Positions 8,804 to 18,148 are shown, counted from the first letter of the stretch. The stretch: 64,000 nucleotides of DNA from Rhodococcus sp. 06-235-1A (GCF_002258785.1 NZ_NOYI01000033.1:62001-126000); one strand, 5' to 3'. Made by a program: numbers and translations. The notes: generated from the letters alone by a model not told the origin.

Positions 8804-8832
8804 TTTCGCGAAAGCGCATGCGCAAGCGCTTG
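8804..8832. promoter_or_regulatory. Candidate LacI-family operator pair for the sugar operon
   Basis: Two perfect palindromes with the central CG typical of LacI-family sites, TTTCGCGAAA (8804-8813) and CAAGCGCTTG (8823-8832), have centres 19 bp apart. They lie 65-95 bp before the binding-protein start at 8897. The operon encodes its own LacI-type regulator, so this is the natural target. This is inference from symmetry and position. Confidence 0.55.
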
Positions 8833-8896
8833 TATGCGCCTTAGGCTCCTGCAATCGAGCGACGCGACCGCGTGGCTAGGGGACAAGGGAGTCCAC

Positions 8897-9895
8897 ATGT
8901 TCAATCACCGTCGGAAGTCTGCGCTGACGATCGGGACCGTGCTCATGGCCGGTTCGCTCGTCTTCGGCCTGACCGCATGCAGCAGCTCGGACTCGGACAG
9001 CGTCAAGGTCGGGCTCATCACCAAGACGGATTCCAATCCGTACTTCGTGAAGTTGCGCGAGGCCGCACAGGCGCAGGCAGATTCGAGTGGTGCCGAGTTG
9101 GTGGCTCTGGCCGGTGCGTTCGACGGTGACAACGAAGGACAGGTCGCAGCCATCGAGAACCTGGTGGGACAGGGCGTGAAGGGAATTCTGATCACCCCGA
9201 ACTCCTCGACCGGAGTGTTGGACGCGATCAAGAAGGCGCGTGACGCCGGCGTCGTCGTCATCGCCCTCGACACTGCCACCGACCCCGAGGATGCGGTGGA
9301 CGCCACGTTCGCGACGGACAACAAGGCGGCAGGAGTCAGCCAGGGCGAATGGGTCAAGGGCACCCTCGGAACCACTGCGCCCCAGGTCATCATGCTCGAC
9401 GGCACCGCGGGCGGCACCGTGGACACATTCCGTCATGACGGCTTCCTCGAAGGAATGGGTCTGACCGACAGCTCGTCGGAGATCGTCGGCCAGGAAAACA
9501 CCAACGGCGACCAGACCAAGGCACAGACGGCCATGGAGAACCTGCTGCAGCGCGCACCGGGCGTCAACGCGCTCTACACGATCAACGAGCCCGCCGCGGC
9601 GGGTGCGTACCAGGCAATCCAGTCCGCAGGCCGCGCCGATCAGATCACCATCGGCTCCATCGACGGTAGCTGCACCGGCATCGCGAACGTCAAGTCCGGC
9701 ATCATCGGCGCAACGGTGCTGCAGTTCCCGGCGAAGATGGCCGAGCAGGGCGTCGACGCGGTCGTGAAGTTCGCTCAGGACGGCACCAAGCCCAGCGGAT
9801 TCAACGACACCGGCTCGCAGCTCGTCACCGACAAGCCGGTGGCCGGCATCGAATCCCAGGACACCGCGTGGGGCGAAGCGAATTGCTGGGGCTGA
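8897..9895 (+). CDS. frcB: Sugar ABC transporter substrate-binding lipoprotein (FrcB-like)
   Basis: A 332-residue periplasmic-binding protein of the ribose/fructose (Peripla_BP_4) class. The signal peptide ends GLTACSSS, a lipobox. The mature part starts with KVGLITKTDSNPYFVKL, the standard sugar-binding-protein opening, and contains GVVVIALDT and the hinge-type GQENTNGDQ segment. It captures sugar outside the membrane for the FrcC/FrcA pair that follows. The start MFNHRR leaves a normal positively charged n-region. The fructose assignment is inferred from the whole operon, not from this protein alone. Confidence 0.82.
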   Translation: MFNHRRKSALTIGTVLMAGSLVFGLTACSSSDSDSVKVGLITKTDSNPYFVKLREAAQAQADSSGAELVALAGAFDGDNEGQVAAIENLVGQGVKGILITPNSSTGVLDAIKKARDAGVVVIALDTATDPEDAVDATFATDNKAAGVSQGEWVKGTLGTTAPQVIMLDGTAGGTVDTFRHDGFLEGMGLTDSSSEIVGQENTNGDQTKAQTAMENLLQRAPGVNALYTINEPAAAGAYQAIQSAGRADQITIGSIDGSCTGIANVKSGIIGATVLQFPAKMAEQGVDAVVKFAQDGTKPSGFNDTGSQLVTDKPVAGIESQDTAWGEANCWG

Positions 9896-9929
9896 TCGCG
9901 ACCTACCGGCGAACACAGGGATCTGATTC

Positions 9930-10919
9930 GTGACTACCGATACCGCTGCGCCTCCCAAGGCACCGAGCCGGTTCAACGTGGGGACCATCCTGCGTGAACC
10001 GCTGCTCGGGCCACTGGCCGCACTCGTCATTGCCATCATCGTGTTCAGCTCGATTTCGAGCTCGTTCCTCAACCCGCAGAACGTCTCTCTGATTCTGCAG
10101 CAGTCTGTGGTCGTCGGCATTCTCGCCGTCGGCCAGACCCTGATCATCCTCACGTCCGGTATCGATCTGTCGATCGGCGCGGTCGCGGTGATGGGAACCA
10201 TCGTGATGGCGCAGTCGGCCGGGGCGAACGGACCGGTCGTAGCGTTGGGTTCGACGCTCGCCGTGTGCGTTGCGTTCGGCGCGATCAACGGCGGATTGGT
10301 GACGGTACTGAGACTGCCGCCGTTCATCGTCACGCTCGGCACGTTCACGGCGATCCAAGCGGCCACCAGACTGCTGGCCGGATCCGAGACCTATCAGGTG
10401 CCCAGCGGACCGCTGACGTTTCTCGGCACCTCGTTCAAGATCGGTAGCTTCTCCACCACCTACGGCGTGGTGGTGATGCTGCTGGTGTATGCCGTGATGT
10501 GGTACGCCCTGTCCCAAACATCCTGGGGTAGACACATTTACGCGGTCGGTGGCAGCCCGCAGGCCTCGGATCGCTCCGGCATCAAGTCCGGTCGTGTGCT
10601 GTTCTCGGTGTACATCGTCACCGGTGTCATTGCGGCGATTGCGGCATGGGCAGCGCTCGGGCGGATCCCCAACGCCGACCCGAATGCGTATCAGAACGCC
10701 AACCTCGAAACGATCACCGCGGTCGTCATCGGTGGAACCAGCCTGTTCGGTGGCCGCGGCACCGTCATCGGGACTCTCGTCGGAACCCTGATCGTCGGTG
10801 TGCTGCGCAACGGGCTCACTCAGGCCGGCGTCGACAGCCTCTACCAGAACATCGCGACCGGCATTCTCGTCATCGTCGCGGTGGCCGTCGATCAATTCGC
10901 ACGTAGGAGGTCACAGTGA
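9930..10919 (+). CDS. frcC: Sugar ABC transporter permease (FrcC/RbsC-like)
   Basis: A 329-residue integral membrane permease of the BPD_transp_2 family. Typical motifs are ILTSGIDLSIGAV near residue 75 and VIGGTSLFGGRGTVIGT near residue 268. The GTG start is 34 bp after the binding-protein stop. The gene ends within GTGA shared with the ATPase gene, preceded by TAGGAGG. Confidence 0.87.
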   Translation: MTTDTAAPPKAPSRFNVGTILREPLLGPLAALVIAIIVFSSISSSFLNPQNVSLILQQSVVVGILAVGQTLIILTSGIDLSIGAVAVMGTIVMAQSAGANGPVVALGSTLAVCVAFGAINGGLVTVLRLPPFIVTLGTFTAIQAATRLLAGSETYQVPSGPLTFLGTSFKIGSFSTTYGVVVMLLVYAVMWYALSQTSWGRHIYAVGGSPQASDRSGIKSGRVLFSVYIVTGVIAAIAAWAALGRIPNADPNAYQNANLETITAVVIGGTSLFGGRGTVIGTLVGTLIVGVLRNGLTQAGVDSLYQNIATGILVIVAVAVDQFARRRSQ

Positions 10920-11698
10920 ACGCACCCCTCGCTCTGGAAGCGCGTGGTCTGGTCAAGACCTACGGCAGCGTGACGGCCATCAACGGTGCAGATTTCGAGT
11001 TGCGGGCCGGTGAGGTGTTGGCGGTGATCGGCGACAACGGAGCCGGAAAGTCCAGTCTCATCAAAGCTTTGGCCGGAGCTGTCATTCCGGATTCGGGTGA
11101 GATCCTGATGAACGGATCGCCGGTGTCGTTCAAGAACACGCGCGACGCACGGGCGGCCGGCATCGAGACGGTCTATCAGGACCTGGCCGTCATTCCGGCG
11201 CTCGACATCGCGTCGAACGTCTACCTCGGACGCGAGATCAAGCGTAAAGGCATCAGCGGCAGTATCTTTCGCAGGCTCGACATGCCGCGGATGCGGGAGG
11301 AGTCATCGAAGCATCTGCAGGATCTGAAGATCGGAATCAAGTCGGTCAATCAGGCGGTGGAGACGCTTTCCGGTGGTCAACGTCAGGGCGTGGCAGTTGC
11401 CCGCGCAGCAGCGTTCGGCCGCGGAGTGATCATCATGGACGAGCCGACGGCCGCACTCGGCGTGCGGGAGTCGGGGATGGTGATCGATCTGATCCGAACC
11501 ATCCGCGACCGCGGCATTCCGGTAGTGCTCATCAGTCACGACATGCCACACGTGTTCGAGGTCGCCGATCGTATTCACATCCACCGGCTCGGGAAGCGTG
11601 CGGGCGTGGTCGATCCGAAGAACCGCACCATGTCCGAGGTCGTTGCGCTCATGACCGGCGCGGAGGAGCCGACCGACGATGAACGCGCCGGGCTCTGA
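10916..11698 (+). CDS. frcA: Sugar ABC transporter ATP-binding protein (FrcA-like)
   Basis: A 260-residue single-domain ABC ATPase with Walker A GDNGAGKSS, signature LSGGQRQ, Walker B VIIMDEP and the H-loop VLISHDMPH. Single-domain ATPases of this length in the RbsA/XylG class are the FrcA type; ribose and xylose systems normally use a double domain. The GTG start overlaps the frcC stop and has a strong AGGAGG site. Confidence 0.88.
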   Translation: MNAPLALEARGLVKTYGSVTAINGADFELRAGEVLAVIGDNGAGKSSLIKALAGAVIPDSGEILMNGSPVSFKNTRDARAAGIETVYQDLAVIPALDIASNVYLGREIKRKGISGSIFRRLDMPRMREESSKHLQDLKIGIKSVNQAVETLSGGQRQGVAVARAAAFGRGVIIMDEPTAALGVRESGMVIDLIRTIRDRGIPVVLISHDMPHVFEVADRIHIHRLGKRAGVVDPKNRTMSEVVALMTGAEEPTDDERAGL

Positions 11699-12587
11699 AT
11701 CAGCCGCTCCGGTCGGGGTTTTCGTCGGGCTGGCGACACTCGATGTGATCCATCGAGTGTCGGCAGCGCCGGCACCGAACCAGAAGATCACCTCGAGCGC
11801 GCAGTTCGTCGCGTCGGGTGGGCCTGCCGCCAACGCTGCCGTCACCTTTGCCGCGCTCGGCGGGACGGCCGTGCTCGTCACCGCACTCGGTGACGACCCG
11901 GTGGCCGCGCTGGTGAAGGCGGACCTCGCTGCGTTCGGCGTCCGCGTGATCGACGCGGCCGAGGGCTCCACCAGGTCGGTGCCCCTCTCGGCTGTGACGG
12001 TGATCGAATCGACCGGCGACCGATCGGTCGTCTCGGCGGACGCCGTGAACTCGGACGCCACACCGCCGGCCGATCTCGCAACCGTCGTCGCCGGTGCCGA
12101 CGTCGTTCTGGTCGACGGGCACCACCCCCTGATCGCCTGCGCCGCCGCGGAACATGCGGCGGCGCGGGTCACCACGTTGATCGTGGACGCCGGCCGCTGG
12201 AAACCGGTGATGCGAGAGCTGATCCCACATGTCACGGACATGGTGTGCTCGGCCGACTTTCGCGTTCCCGATACTCAGGACACCGCCGGTAGCGCCGCTG
12301 CACTCGTCGGCTCGGGTGTGCGTACCGTCGTCACCACCCACGGCGGCGAGCCGGTCGAATGGTGGTCCGAGGGATCCTCGGGATCGGTGGACGTCGAGCC
12401 GGTGACGGTGGTCGATACAGTGGGGGCCGGGGATGCCTTCCACGGCGCGTACGCGTACTACTCGACGCAGGCCGGCTCCCTCTCCGAGCGCATCGGCAGG
12501 TCGGCTCACGTTGCGGCACTGCGCTGCTCGATGATCGGCCCCAGAGCGTGGCTACGCCAACTATCCACTGCCCCAACTGTGTACTGA
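11679..12587 (+). CDS. PfkB-family carbohydrate kinase
   Basis: A 302-residue ribokinase-fold sugar kinase. The N-terminal glycine-rich SGGPAANAA motif (PfkB signature 1) and DTVGAGDAFHGAY (signature 2, catalytic Asp in GAGD) are intact. It overlaps the ATPase gene by 20 bp. In this operon it could phosphorylate the imported ketose or its monophosphate. Family members include fructokinase, ketohexokinase and 1-phosphofructokinase, and sequence reading alone cannot separate them. Confidence 0.87.
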   Translation: MNAPGSESAAPVGVFVGLATLDVIHRVSAAPAPNQKITSSAQFVASGGPAANAAVTFAALGGTAVLVTALGDDPVAALVKADLAAFGVRVIDAAEGSTRSVPLSAVTVIESTGDRSVVSADAVNSDATPPADLATVVAGADVVLVDGHHPLIACAAAEHAAARVTTLIVDAGRWKPVMRELIPHVTDMVCSADFRVPDTQDTAGSAAALVGSGVRTVVTTHGGEPVEWWSEGSSGSVDVEPVTVVDTVGAGDAFHGAYAYYSTQAGSLSERIGRSAHVAALRCSMIGPRAWLRQLSTAPTVY

Positions 12588-12607
12588 CGGACTCGAAAGC
12601 GACAACG

Positions 12608-13258
12608 GTGAGCATTGACCAGGATGTACAGGAAGCGACCCTCGACGAGCTCGTGGAGCTGGCCGGGCGCCTTGCCGTGGCAGGCGAGCGACACATACTG
12701 GGTCTGACCGGCGCGCCGGGTGCCGGAAAGTCCACGGTGGCGCAGCAACTCGTCGATGCTCTGGGACCGGAACGTGCGGTGTTGGTTCCGATGGACGGAT
12801 TTCATCTCGCGAACGAGGTGTTGATCGAGTTGGGTCGACTCGAGCGCAAAGGTGCACACGACACCTTCGACGACGACGGGTTCGCGCGTCTGGTCGCGGC
12901 AATCCACGACCAGCGACCCGGGGACCCCCTGGTGTACGCGCCGAAGTTCAGGCGCGAGATCGAGGAATCGATCGGCTCGGCCGTTCCGGTCCCGTCGAAC
13001 GTTCCGCTCGTGATAACCGAAGGCAACTACCTGCTCATGGAGTCGGACGCATGGCCTGCCGCGCGGGCGATGATCGACGAGGTCTGGTTCCTGGCCCCGC
13101 ACACGAGGGTTCGGCAAGAACGATTGGTCGCCAGGCACGAGGCGTACGGAAAGTCGCACGAGGACGCGGAGTTCTGGGCACTCGGTTCGGATCAACGCAA
13201 CGCAGAACTCATCGGGTCGACCGCGCTCCGCGCCGACCGAATCCTGCGTCTGACATGA
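12608..13258 (+). CDS. frcK: P-loop nucleoside/nucleotide kinase-like protein (FrcK-like)
   Basis: A 216-residue P-loop kinase related to uridine kinase and pantothenate kinase. Walker A is GAPGAGKST near residue 40, followed by the PMDGFHL acceptor-site motif and the YAPKFRREIE segment. Such proteins occur next to FrcBCA transporters and are named FrcK, with sugar kinase activity proposed. The GTG start is used because no ATG gives a better N-terminus. Two different kinases in one operon is notable. The annotation is by family and context. Confidence 0.75.
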   Translation: MSIDQDVQEATLDELVELAGRLAVAGERHILGLTGAPGAGKSTVAQQLVDALGPERAVLVPMDGFHLANEVLIELGRLERKGAHDTFDDDGFARLVAAIHDQRPGDPLVYAPKFRREIEESIGSAVPVPSNVPLVITEGNYLLMESDAWPAARAMIDEVWFLAPHTRVRQERLVARHEAYGKSHEDAEFWALGSDQRNAELIGSTALRADRILRLT

Positions 13259-13309
13259 CGGTGCCGCAGACCCGCCGGCACCGGCCACGACAGTGCCGGA
13301 CCGACTGAC

Positions 13310-14344
13310 ATGCCCACGATGGACGATGTCGCCCGCATCGCACGAGTGTCGGTATCGACTGTCTCGCACGTACTCAACGGGACCCGCAAGGTCAACCCGG
13401 CCACCCGAGAACGCGTCGACGCGGCGATACTCGAGATCGGCTACCGACGCAACGTCGTCGCGCGATCCCTCGCCGCGGGCCGGACCCACACCGTGGGGCT
13501 CTCGATCGCCGCGTTGACGAACCCGTATTTCGGCAGTCTGGTGTACGCCGTCGAGCAACGGCTGTCCGAGGCCGGATACGTGTTGATTCTGGGCGACTCA
13601 CACGATGAGCCGCGATCCGAGCGCAGGGTCACGGATTCGCTGCTGGACCGTCAGGTCGACGGGATGATTCTCGCGCCCGCGGCGGGCTCGGAATTCTCGA
13701 CGATTCCCGAGATCGTCCGCAGCGGAACGCCTCTGGTGTTGATCGACCGAATGCTCGACGTGCCGTGCGATCAGGTCGGACCGGAGAACGACGCGTCGGC
13801 GTACGAGCTCACCGCCCATCTCCTCGATGCCGGTCATCGACGCATCGCCATCGTGCGCGGCATCGAGGGAATCTCCTCGACGACAGAGCGATTCGACGGT
13901 TATGCCCGTGCACTGGCCGATCGAGGGATCGAGTTGGACCCTCGGTTGATCCTCGACGGTCAGTCCAACGTCGAGGTGGCCGAGTCCCGGGTGCGCGAAC
14001 TGATGTCGAACCCGGACCGGCCGTCGGCTCTGGTGTCGATGAACAACTCGATGACCATCGGATCACTGAAAGCCGTTCGCGGCCTCGGCTTGTCGATCCC
14101 CTCGGACCTCGCCTTCGTGTGCTATGACGACTTCGAGTGGTCGGATCTGTTCGAGCCCCGGCTCACAGCGGCGGCTCAGGACGTGCAGACGATCGGCCGA
14201 ACCGCAGCCGACCTGGTTCTCGGACGCATCGAGGGACGCGAGGACGCGCCTCGATCGATCCGCGTACCGACCACTTTCACCCACCGCAATTCTTGCGGCT
14301 GCGCCGCAACCTCGGCCGGAATGCCGGCCGTACCCGAAAGATAG
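13310..14344 (+). CDS. LacI family transcriptional regulator
   Basis: A 344-residue regulator with the N-terminal LacI helix-turn-helix (MDDVARIARVSVSTVSHVLNG, within residues 4-24), hinge helix region ARSLAAGRT and a sugar-binding core beginning VGLSIAALTNPYFG. The C-terminal end contains HRNSCGC. It sits inside the sugar operon between the kinases and the aldolase, so it is probably autoregulated. The CG-centred palindromes at 8804-8832 are candidate binding sites. Confidence 0.92.
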   Translation: MPTMDDVARIARVSVSTVSHVLNGTRKVNPATRERVDAAILEIGYRRNVVARSLAAGRTHTVGLSIAALTNPYFGSLVYAVEQRLSEAGYVLILGDSHDEPRSERRVTDSLLDRQVDGMILAPAAGSEFSTIPEIVRSGTPLVLIDRMLDVPCDQVGPENDASAYELTAHLLDAGHRRIAIVRGIEGISSTTERFDGYARALADRGIELDPRLILDGQSNVEVAESRVRELMSNPDRPSALVSMNNSMTIGSLKAVRGLGLSIPSDLAFVCYDDFEWSDLFEPRLTAAAQDVQTIGRTAADLVLGRIEGREDAPRSIRVPTTFTHRNSCGCAATSAGMPAVPER

Positions 14345-14352
14345 GACAGCTC

Positions 14353-15375
14353 ATGCCCATTGCCAGTCCGGATCAGTACGCGGCCATGCTGGACCGTGCG
14401 AAGGAGGGCGGGTTCGCCTACCCGTCGATCAATGTCACCGGCTCGCAGACGCTCAACGCTGCGTTACAGGGCTTCGCCGAGGCAGAGAGCGACGGCATCA
14501 TCCAGGTGTCGGTCGGCACCGCGCTCTACCTCTCCGGAAACGCCGTGCAGAACCGCTTTGCCGGCTCGAAGGCGCTCGCCCAGTACGCCCACGAAGTGGC
14601 GCAACACTATTCGATCTCGGTTGCGCTGCACACCGATCACTGCCCTGCCGAGAATCTGGACGACTGGGTGCGGCCACTGCTGGCCGACGCCATCGACCGA
14701 CGTGGACGCGGACTCGATCCGCTGTACCAATCGCACATGTGGGACGGTTCGGCGGTGCCACTCGACGAGAATTTGCGTGTCGCTCGAGAGTTGCTCGATC
14801 TGTCGGTGCAGGCGAACACGATCCTCGAAATCGAAGTAGGCGTGATCGGCGGTGAGGAGGACGGAGTCTCGCACGAGATCAACGAGCAGCTGTACTCGAC
14901 GGTCGACGACGCGCGCGCAACGATCGCTGCGCTCGGCGCAGGGGAGCGCGGCCGATACATGACTGCCCTGACCTTCGGCAACGTGCACGGCGTGTACAAC
15001 CCCGACTCGGTGCACCTACGCCCGGAAATTCTCGCCGAGATCCAGGCCGTGGTCGGAGCGGAGACCGGTAAGGACAACCCGTTCGATCTGGTGTTCCACG
15101 GTGGATCGGGATCCAGCGCAGAAGATATCGCCTCCGCGGTGGCCAGCGGAGTGATCAAGATGAACATCGACACCGACACTCAATACGCCTTCACCAGATC
15201 CATCGCAGGGCACATGATCAGCAAATACGACCAGGTGCTCAAGGTCGACGGCGAGTACGGCAACAAGAAGGCCTACGACCCCCGGTCCTGGGGCAAGCCT
15301 GCCGAGACGGCGATGGCGGCGAGAGTGGTCGAGGCGACGCAGATGCTCGGCTCGGCAGGCCGAACGATGCGCTGA
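14353..15375 (+). CDS. fba: Class II fructose-bisphosphate aldolase
   Basis: A 340-residue zinc aldolase. The class II ligands are visible: HTDHCP (Asp plus zinc His), EIEVGVIGGEEDGV, GNVHGVY and VFHGGSGS, the last two carrying zinc histidines and the phosphate loop. It cleaves a ketose bisphosphate, normally fructose 1,6-bisphosphate, to triose phosphates. It is last in the sugar operon, 8 bp after lacI with AGGACAG before the ATG, so it completes an uptake-phosphorylation-cleavage route. A second housekeeping aldolase would be expected elsewhere in the genome. Confidence 0.93.
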   Translation: MPIASPDQYAAMLDRAKEGGFAYPSINVTGSQTLNAALQGFAEAESDGIIQVSVGTALYLSGNAVQNRFAGSKALAQYAHEVAQHYSISVALHTDHCPAENLDDWVRPLLADAIDRRGRGLDPLYQSHMWDGSAVPLDENLRVARELLDLSVQANTILEIEVGVIGGEEDGVSHEINEQLYSTVDDARATIAALGAGERGRYMTALTFGNVHGVYNPDSVHLRPEILAEIQAVVGAETGKDNPFDLVFHGGSGSSAEDIASAVASGVIKMNIDTDTQYAFTRSIAGHMISKYDQVLKVDGEYGNKKAYDPRSWGKPAETAMAARVVEATQMLGSAGRTMR

Positions 15376-15471
15376 GAAAATAGTTTTCTCGACGATGTCG
15401 AATTCTGTGGACCGGCTACGTCCCAGGGTCGAATGCAGAAAGAATGGCTGCATCCGACGCTAGGAGACATC

Positions 15472-15879
15472 ATGGCCAAGTACCTCATGCTCAAGCACTA
15501 CCGCGGCGCTCCCGAGCCTGCCGACTGGATCCCGATGGATCAGTGGACGCCGGCCGAAGTGCACGACCACATCAAGTTCATGCAGGACTTTGCCGCCGAG
15601 CTCGAAAAGACCGGAGAATTCGTCGATGCGCAGGCGGTGGCCCCCGAGGGCACCTGGGTGCGCTCGGACGGCGAAGGGAAACCCCCGGTCACCGACGGTC
15701 CGTTCGCGGAGACCAAGGACCTCATCGCAGGCTGGATGGTGATCGATGTCGACTCCTACGATCGCGCGCTCGAGCTGGCCGGGCAGCTGTCAGCAGCACC
15801 CGGCGCCGGTGGGAAGCCGATCGACGAGTGGCTCGAGCTCCGTCCGTTCATGGAAGCTCCTCCCACGATCGCCGACTGA
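15472..15879 (+). CDS. YciI/DGPF domain protein
   Basis: A 135-residue protein of the YCII-related family with the diagnostic TDGPFAETKDLIAGW motif near residue 78. The ATG at 15472 follows TAGGAGAC; an upstream ATG in frame lacks a ribosome site. The gene lies 22 bp before an ECF sigma factor, the standard neighbour of DGPF proteins in ECF group 42. Its molecular role is unknown. Confidence 0.9.
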   Translation: MAKYLMLKHYRGAPEPADWIPMDQWTPAEVHDHIKFMQDFAAELEKTGEFVDAQAVAPEGTWVRSDGEGKPPVTDGPFAETKDLIAGWMVIDVDSYDRALELAGQLSAAPGAGGKPIDEWLELRPFMEAPPTIAD

Positions 15880-15901
15880 CGGTAGTCGGCCGACGACCAT
15901 C

Positions 15902-17044
15902 ATGGATCCCGGAGTGCTGCGGGCACTGACGCCTGCCGTGATCGGCGTCCTCGTCCACCGCGGAGCAGATTTCGCGGCGGCCGAGGACGCCGTGCAGGAG
16001 GCGATGCTCGAGGCGACGTCGACCTGGGTCGCCGAAGCACCGGCCGATCCCAAGGGCTGGCTGGTGACCGTAGCGTGGCGAAAATTTCTCGACGCGCAAC
16101 GCTCGGACAAGGCGCGTCGAGCCCGCGAGGATCGCCTTGCTGCCCAACCGGATCCCGGCAGCGTGGGTGACGTCGACGACACGTTGCAGTTGTTCTTCCT
16201 GTGTGCGCATCCGGCGCTGACTCCGGCGGCAGCGGTGGCTCTGACGCTGCGTGCCGTCGGGGGACTGACGACACGGCAGATCGCGCAGGCGTATCTGGTG
16301 CCGGAGAAGACCATGGCGCAGCGCATCAGTCGCGCAAAACGTGCGGTGCGTGATGTGCGTTTCGACGCGCCGGGCGACCTGAACACGGTGCGGCGGGTGC
16401 TGTATCTCGTGTTCAACGAGGGGTACACCGGAGATGTCGACCTCGCGGCGGAGGCCATCCGGTTGACTCGGCAGTTGTCGACGCTGTCCGACGACGAGGA
16501 AACGGCGGGCCTGTTGGCGCTGATGGTGGTGCACCACGCGCGCCGTTCGGCGAGGACCGGATCCGACGGTCGACTCATCCCCCTGGCCGAACAGGACCGA
16601 TCCCGTTGGGACACAGCGTTGATCGCCGAGGGCGTACGGATTTTGCAGGCGGCACTGGCCCGAGATCGGTTGGGGGAGTTTCAGGCCCAGGCGGCGATCG
16701 CCGCCCTGCATGCCGACGCGATGCGGGTGGAGGAGACCGACTGGGTGCAGATCGTCGAGTGGTACGACGAGTTGCTCGCCCTCACCGACAGTCCCGTCGT
16801 GCGGCTCAATCGCGCGGTGGCCATCGGGGAAGCCGACGGCCCCGCCGCGGGGCTCGCGGCGCTGTCCGAGGTCGATTCCACGGTACCGAGGCACACGGCG
16901 GCAGCCGCGCATCTGCACGAGAAGGCCGGTGACCTCGCACAGGCCGCAGAGTTGTACGCCCGAGCGGCGCAGTCGGCTCCTTCGCTACCCGAGCGGCATC
17001 ATCTGACGCTGCAGGCCGCTCGGATACGGGCGGTGAATCGGTGA
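15902..17044 (+). CDS. ECF sigma factor of the ECF42 type with long C-terminal extension
   Basis: A 380-residue sigma-70 family protein. Region 2 (DFAAAEDAVQEAMLEA) and region 4 (LTTRQIAQAYLVPEKTMAQRISRAK) occupy the first half. The rest is a helical extension resembling tetratricopeptide repeats, ending in AAELYARAAQS. Length and DGPF neighbour match ECF42, whose members lack a classical anti-sigma factor and are thought to be controlled through the extension. The ATG of MDPGVLR is chosen because longer frames overlap the YciI gene. Confidence 0.88.
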   Translation: MDPGVLRALTPAVIGVLVHRGADFAAAEDAVQEAMLEATSTWVAEAPADPKGWLVTVAWRKFLDAQRSDKARRAREDRLAAQPDPGSVGDVDDTLQLFFLCAHPALTPAAAVALTLRAVGGLTTRQIAQAYLVPEKTMAQRISRAKRAVRDVRFDAPGDLNTVRRVLYLVFNEGYTGDVDLAAEAIRLTRQLSTLSDDEETAGLLALMVVHHARRSARTGSDGRLIPLAEQDRSRWDTALIAEGVRILQAALARDRLGEFQAQAAIAALHADAMRVEETDWVQIVEWYDELLALTDSPVVRLNRAVAIGEADGPAAGLAALSEVDSTVPRHTAAAAHLHEKAGDLAQAAELYARAAQSAPSLPERHHLTLQAARIRAVNR

Positions 17045-17125
17045 CCACGTCGAGCGAGCGTACGAACCGATCGGTTTCGTAATCTGATCGTTAGCGGGAG
17101 AAAGCGGAATTCGTGCAACCCTCGT

Positions 17126-18148
17126 ATGGTGCTGATGTTGCCAGTGGGACTCAAGGGGAAGAAGCGAACTCGATCCGCTGCGGTGGTGACGGTCGCCGTG
17201 CTGGGATCGATGCTGCTGACCGGTACGTCGGCCCAGGCACTGCCGGGCAGCTCGGGATCGGCCGACGCCGCGGCGGGCGCCGTTGGGATCCATCAGGTGT
17301 CGGCCACTCGTGCCGTGCTGAATGTGTTCTCCCCGTCCATGAATCGCGTCATCTCCAACGAGATTCTGCATTCGCCGGAGGGTGGACCTGCCCCGAGCCT
17401 GATCTTGCTCAACGGTGCACTCGGCAACGAAGACGGTGTGGGGTGGCTCAACAACTCCGGCGTCGAGCAGTTCTTTCTGGACAAGAACGTCACGGTCGTC
17501 GCGCCCATCGGCGGACGCTTCAGTTTCTACACCGATTGGCAGACTCCGGACCCGGTCCTGGGCAGCAACATGTGGCAGACATACCTCACTCGCGAACTGC
17601 CTGCAGCCGTCGACGCCGCCTATGGTTCCAACGGTCGACGCGGTGTGGCAGGACTGTCGATGAGCGGCGGGCCCGCACTCGACCTGGCGATCCAGGCCCC
17701 GGATGTGTTCGACGCGGCCGCGTCCTTCAGCGGATGCCCGGCACCATCGAATCCGCTTGCCACCGCTGGTATCTCGGCGATGATCGCCGGTGGACTCAAC
17801 AATCCGTTCAACATGTGGGGGCTGCCGGGAAGCCAGGGCTGGCGCGATCACGACCCGTCCCTGAACGTCGAACGCTTGCGCGGAACAGCGGTGTACGTCA
17901 GCTCGTCTCGCGGGCTTCCTGGACCGGTGGACCGAATTCCCGAGGGCGCGGTTCCACCGTTCGGCGGGATGGCGGTCGAAGCGATGGTCAACTACTGCAC
18001 GTCGATCTTCGTCGACGCTCTGCGCCGAGCCGATGTGCCGGCGACGGTCTCGATGCGCGACGAAGGCGCACACACGTGGCCGCTGTTCGAGGATCAGCTA
18101 CGCGAAGCTTGGTTCACCACACTGGCACCGGCTCTCGGAACCAGCTGA
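17126..18148 (+). CDS. Secreted mycolyltransferase-like esterase (antigen 85 fold)
   Basis: A 340-residue exported alpha/beta hydrolase. A signal peptide ends near SAQA (residues 34-37). GLSMSG supplies the Ser nucleophile (about 178) and DEGAHTW the His (about 316); the family acid would lie between. The NEILHSPEGG opening and the WQTYLTRELPAAVDA segment are typical of corynebacterial and rhodococcal mycolyltransferases that attach mycolic acids to trehalose or arabinogalactan. Acyl transfer, as opposed to hydrolysis, is inferred from the family. The first ATG (MVLMLP) is used; the second at MLPVGL is possible. Confidence 0.82.
   Translation: MVLMLPVGLKGKKRTRSAAVVTVAVLGSMLLTGTSAQALPGSSGSADAAAGAVGIHQVSATRAVLNVFSPSMNRVISNEILHSPEGGPAPSLILLNGALGNEDGVGWLNNSGVEQFFLDKNVTVVAPIGGRFSFYTDWQTPDPVLGSNMWQTYLTRELPAAVDAAYGSNGRRGVAGLSMSGGPALDLAIQAPDVFDAAASFSGCPAPSNPLATAGISAMIAGGLNNPFNMWGLPGSQGWRDHDPSLNVERLRGTAVYVSSSRGLPGPVDRIPEGAVPPFGGMAVEAMVNYCTSIFVDALRRADVPATVSMRDEGAHTWPLFEDQLREAWFTTLAPALGTS

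Noticed and set aside
8876-10366. 496-codon minus-strand frame
   Set aside because: Antisense shadow of frcB and frcC.
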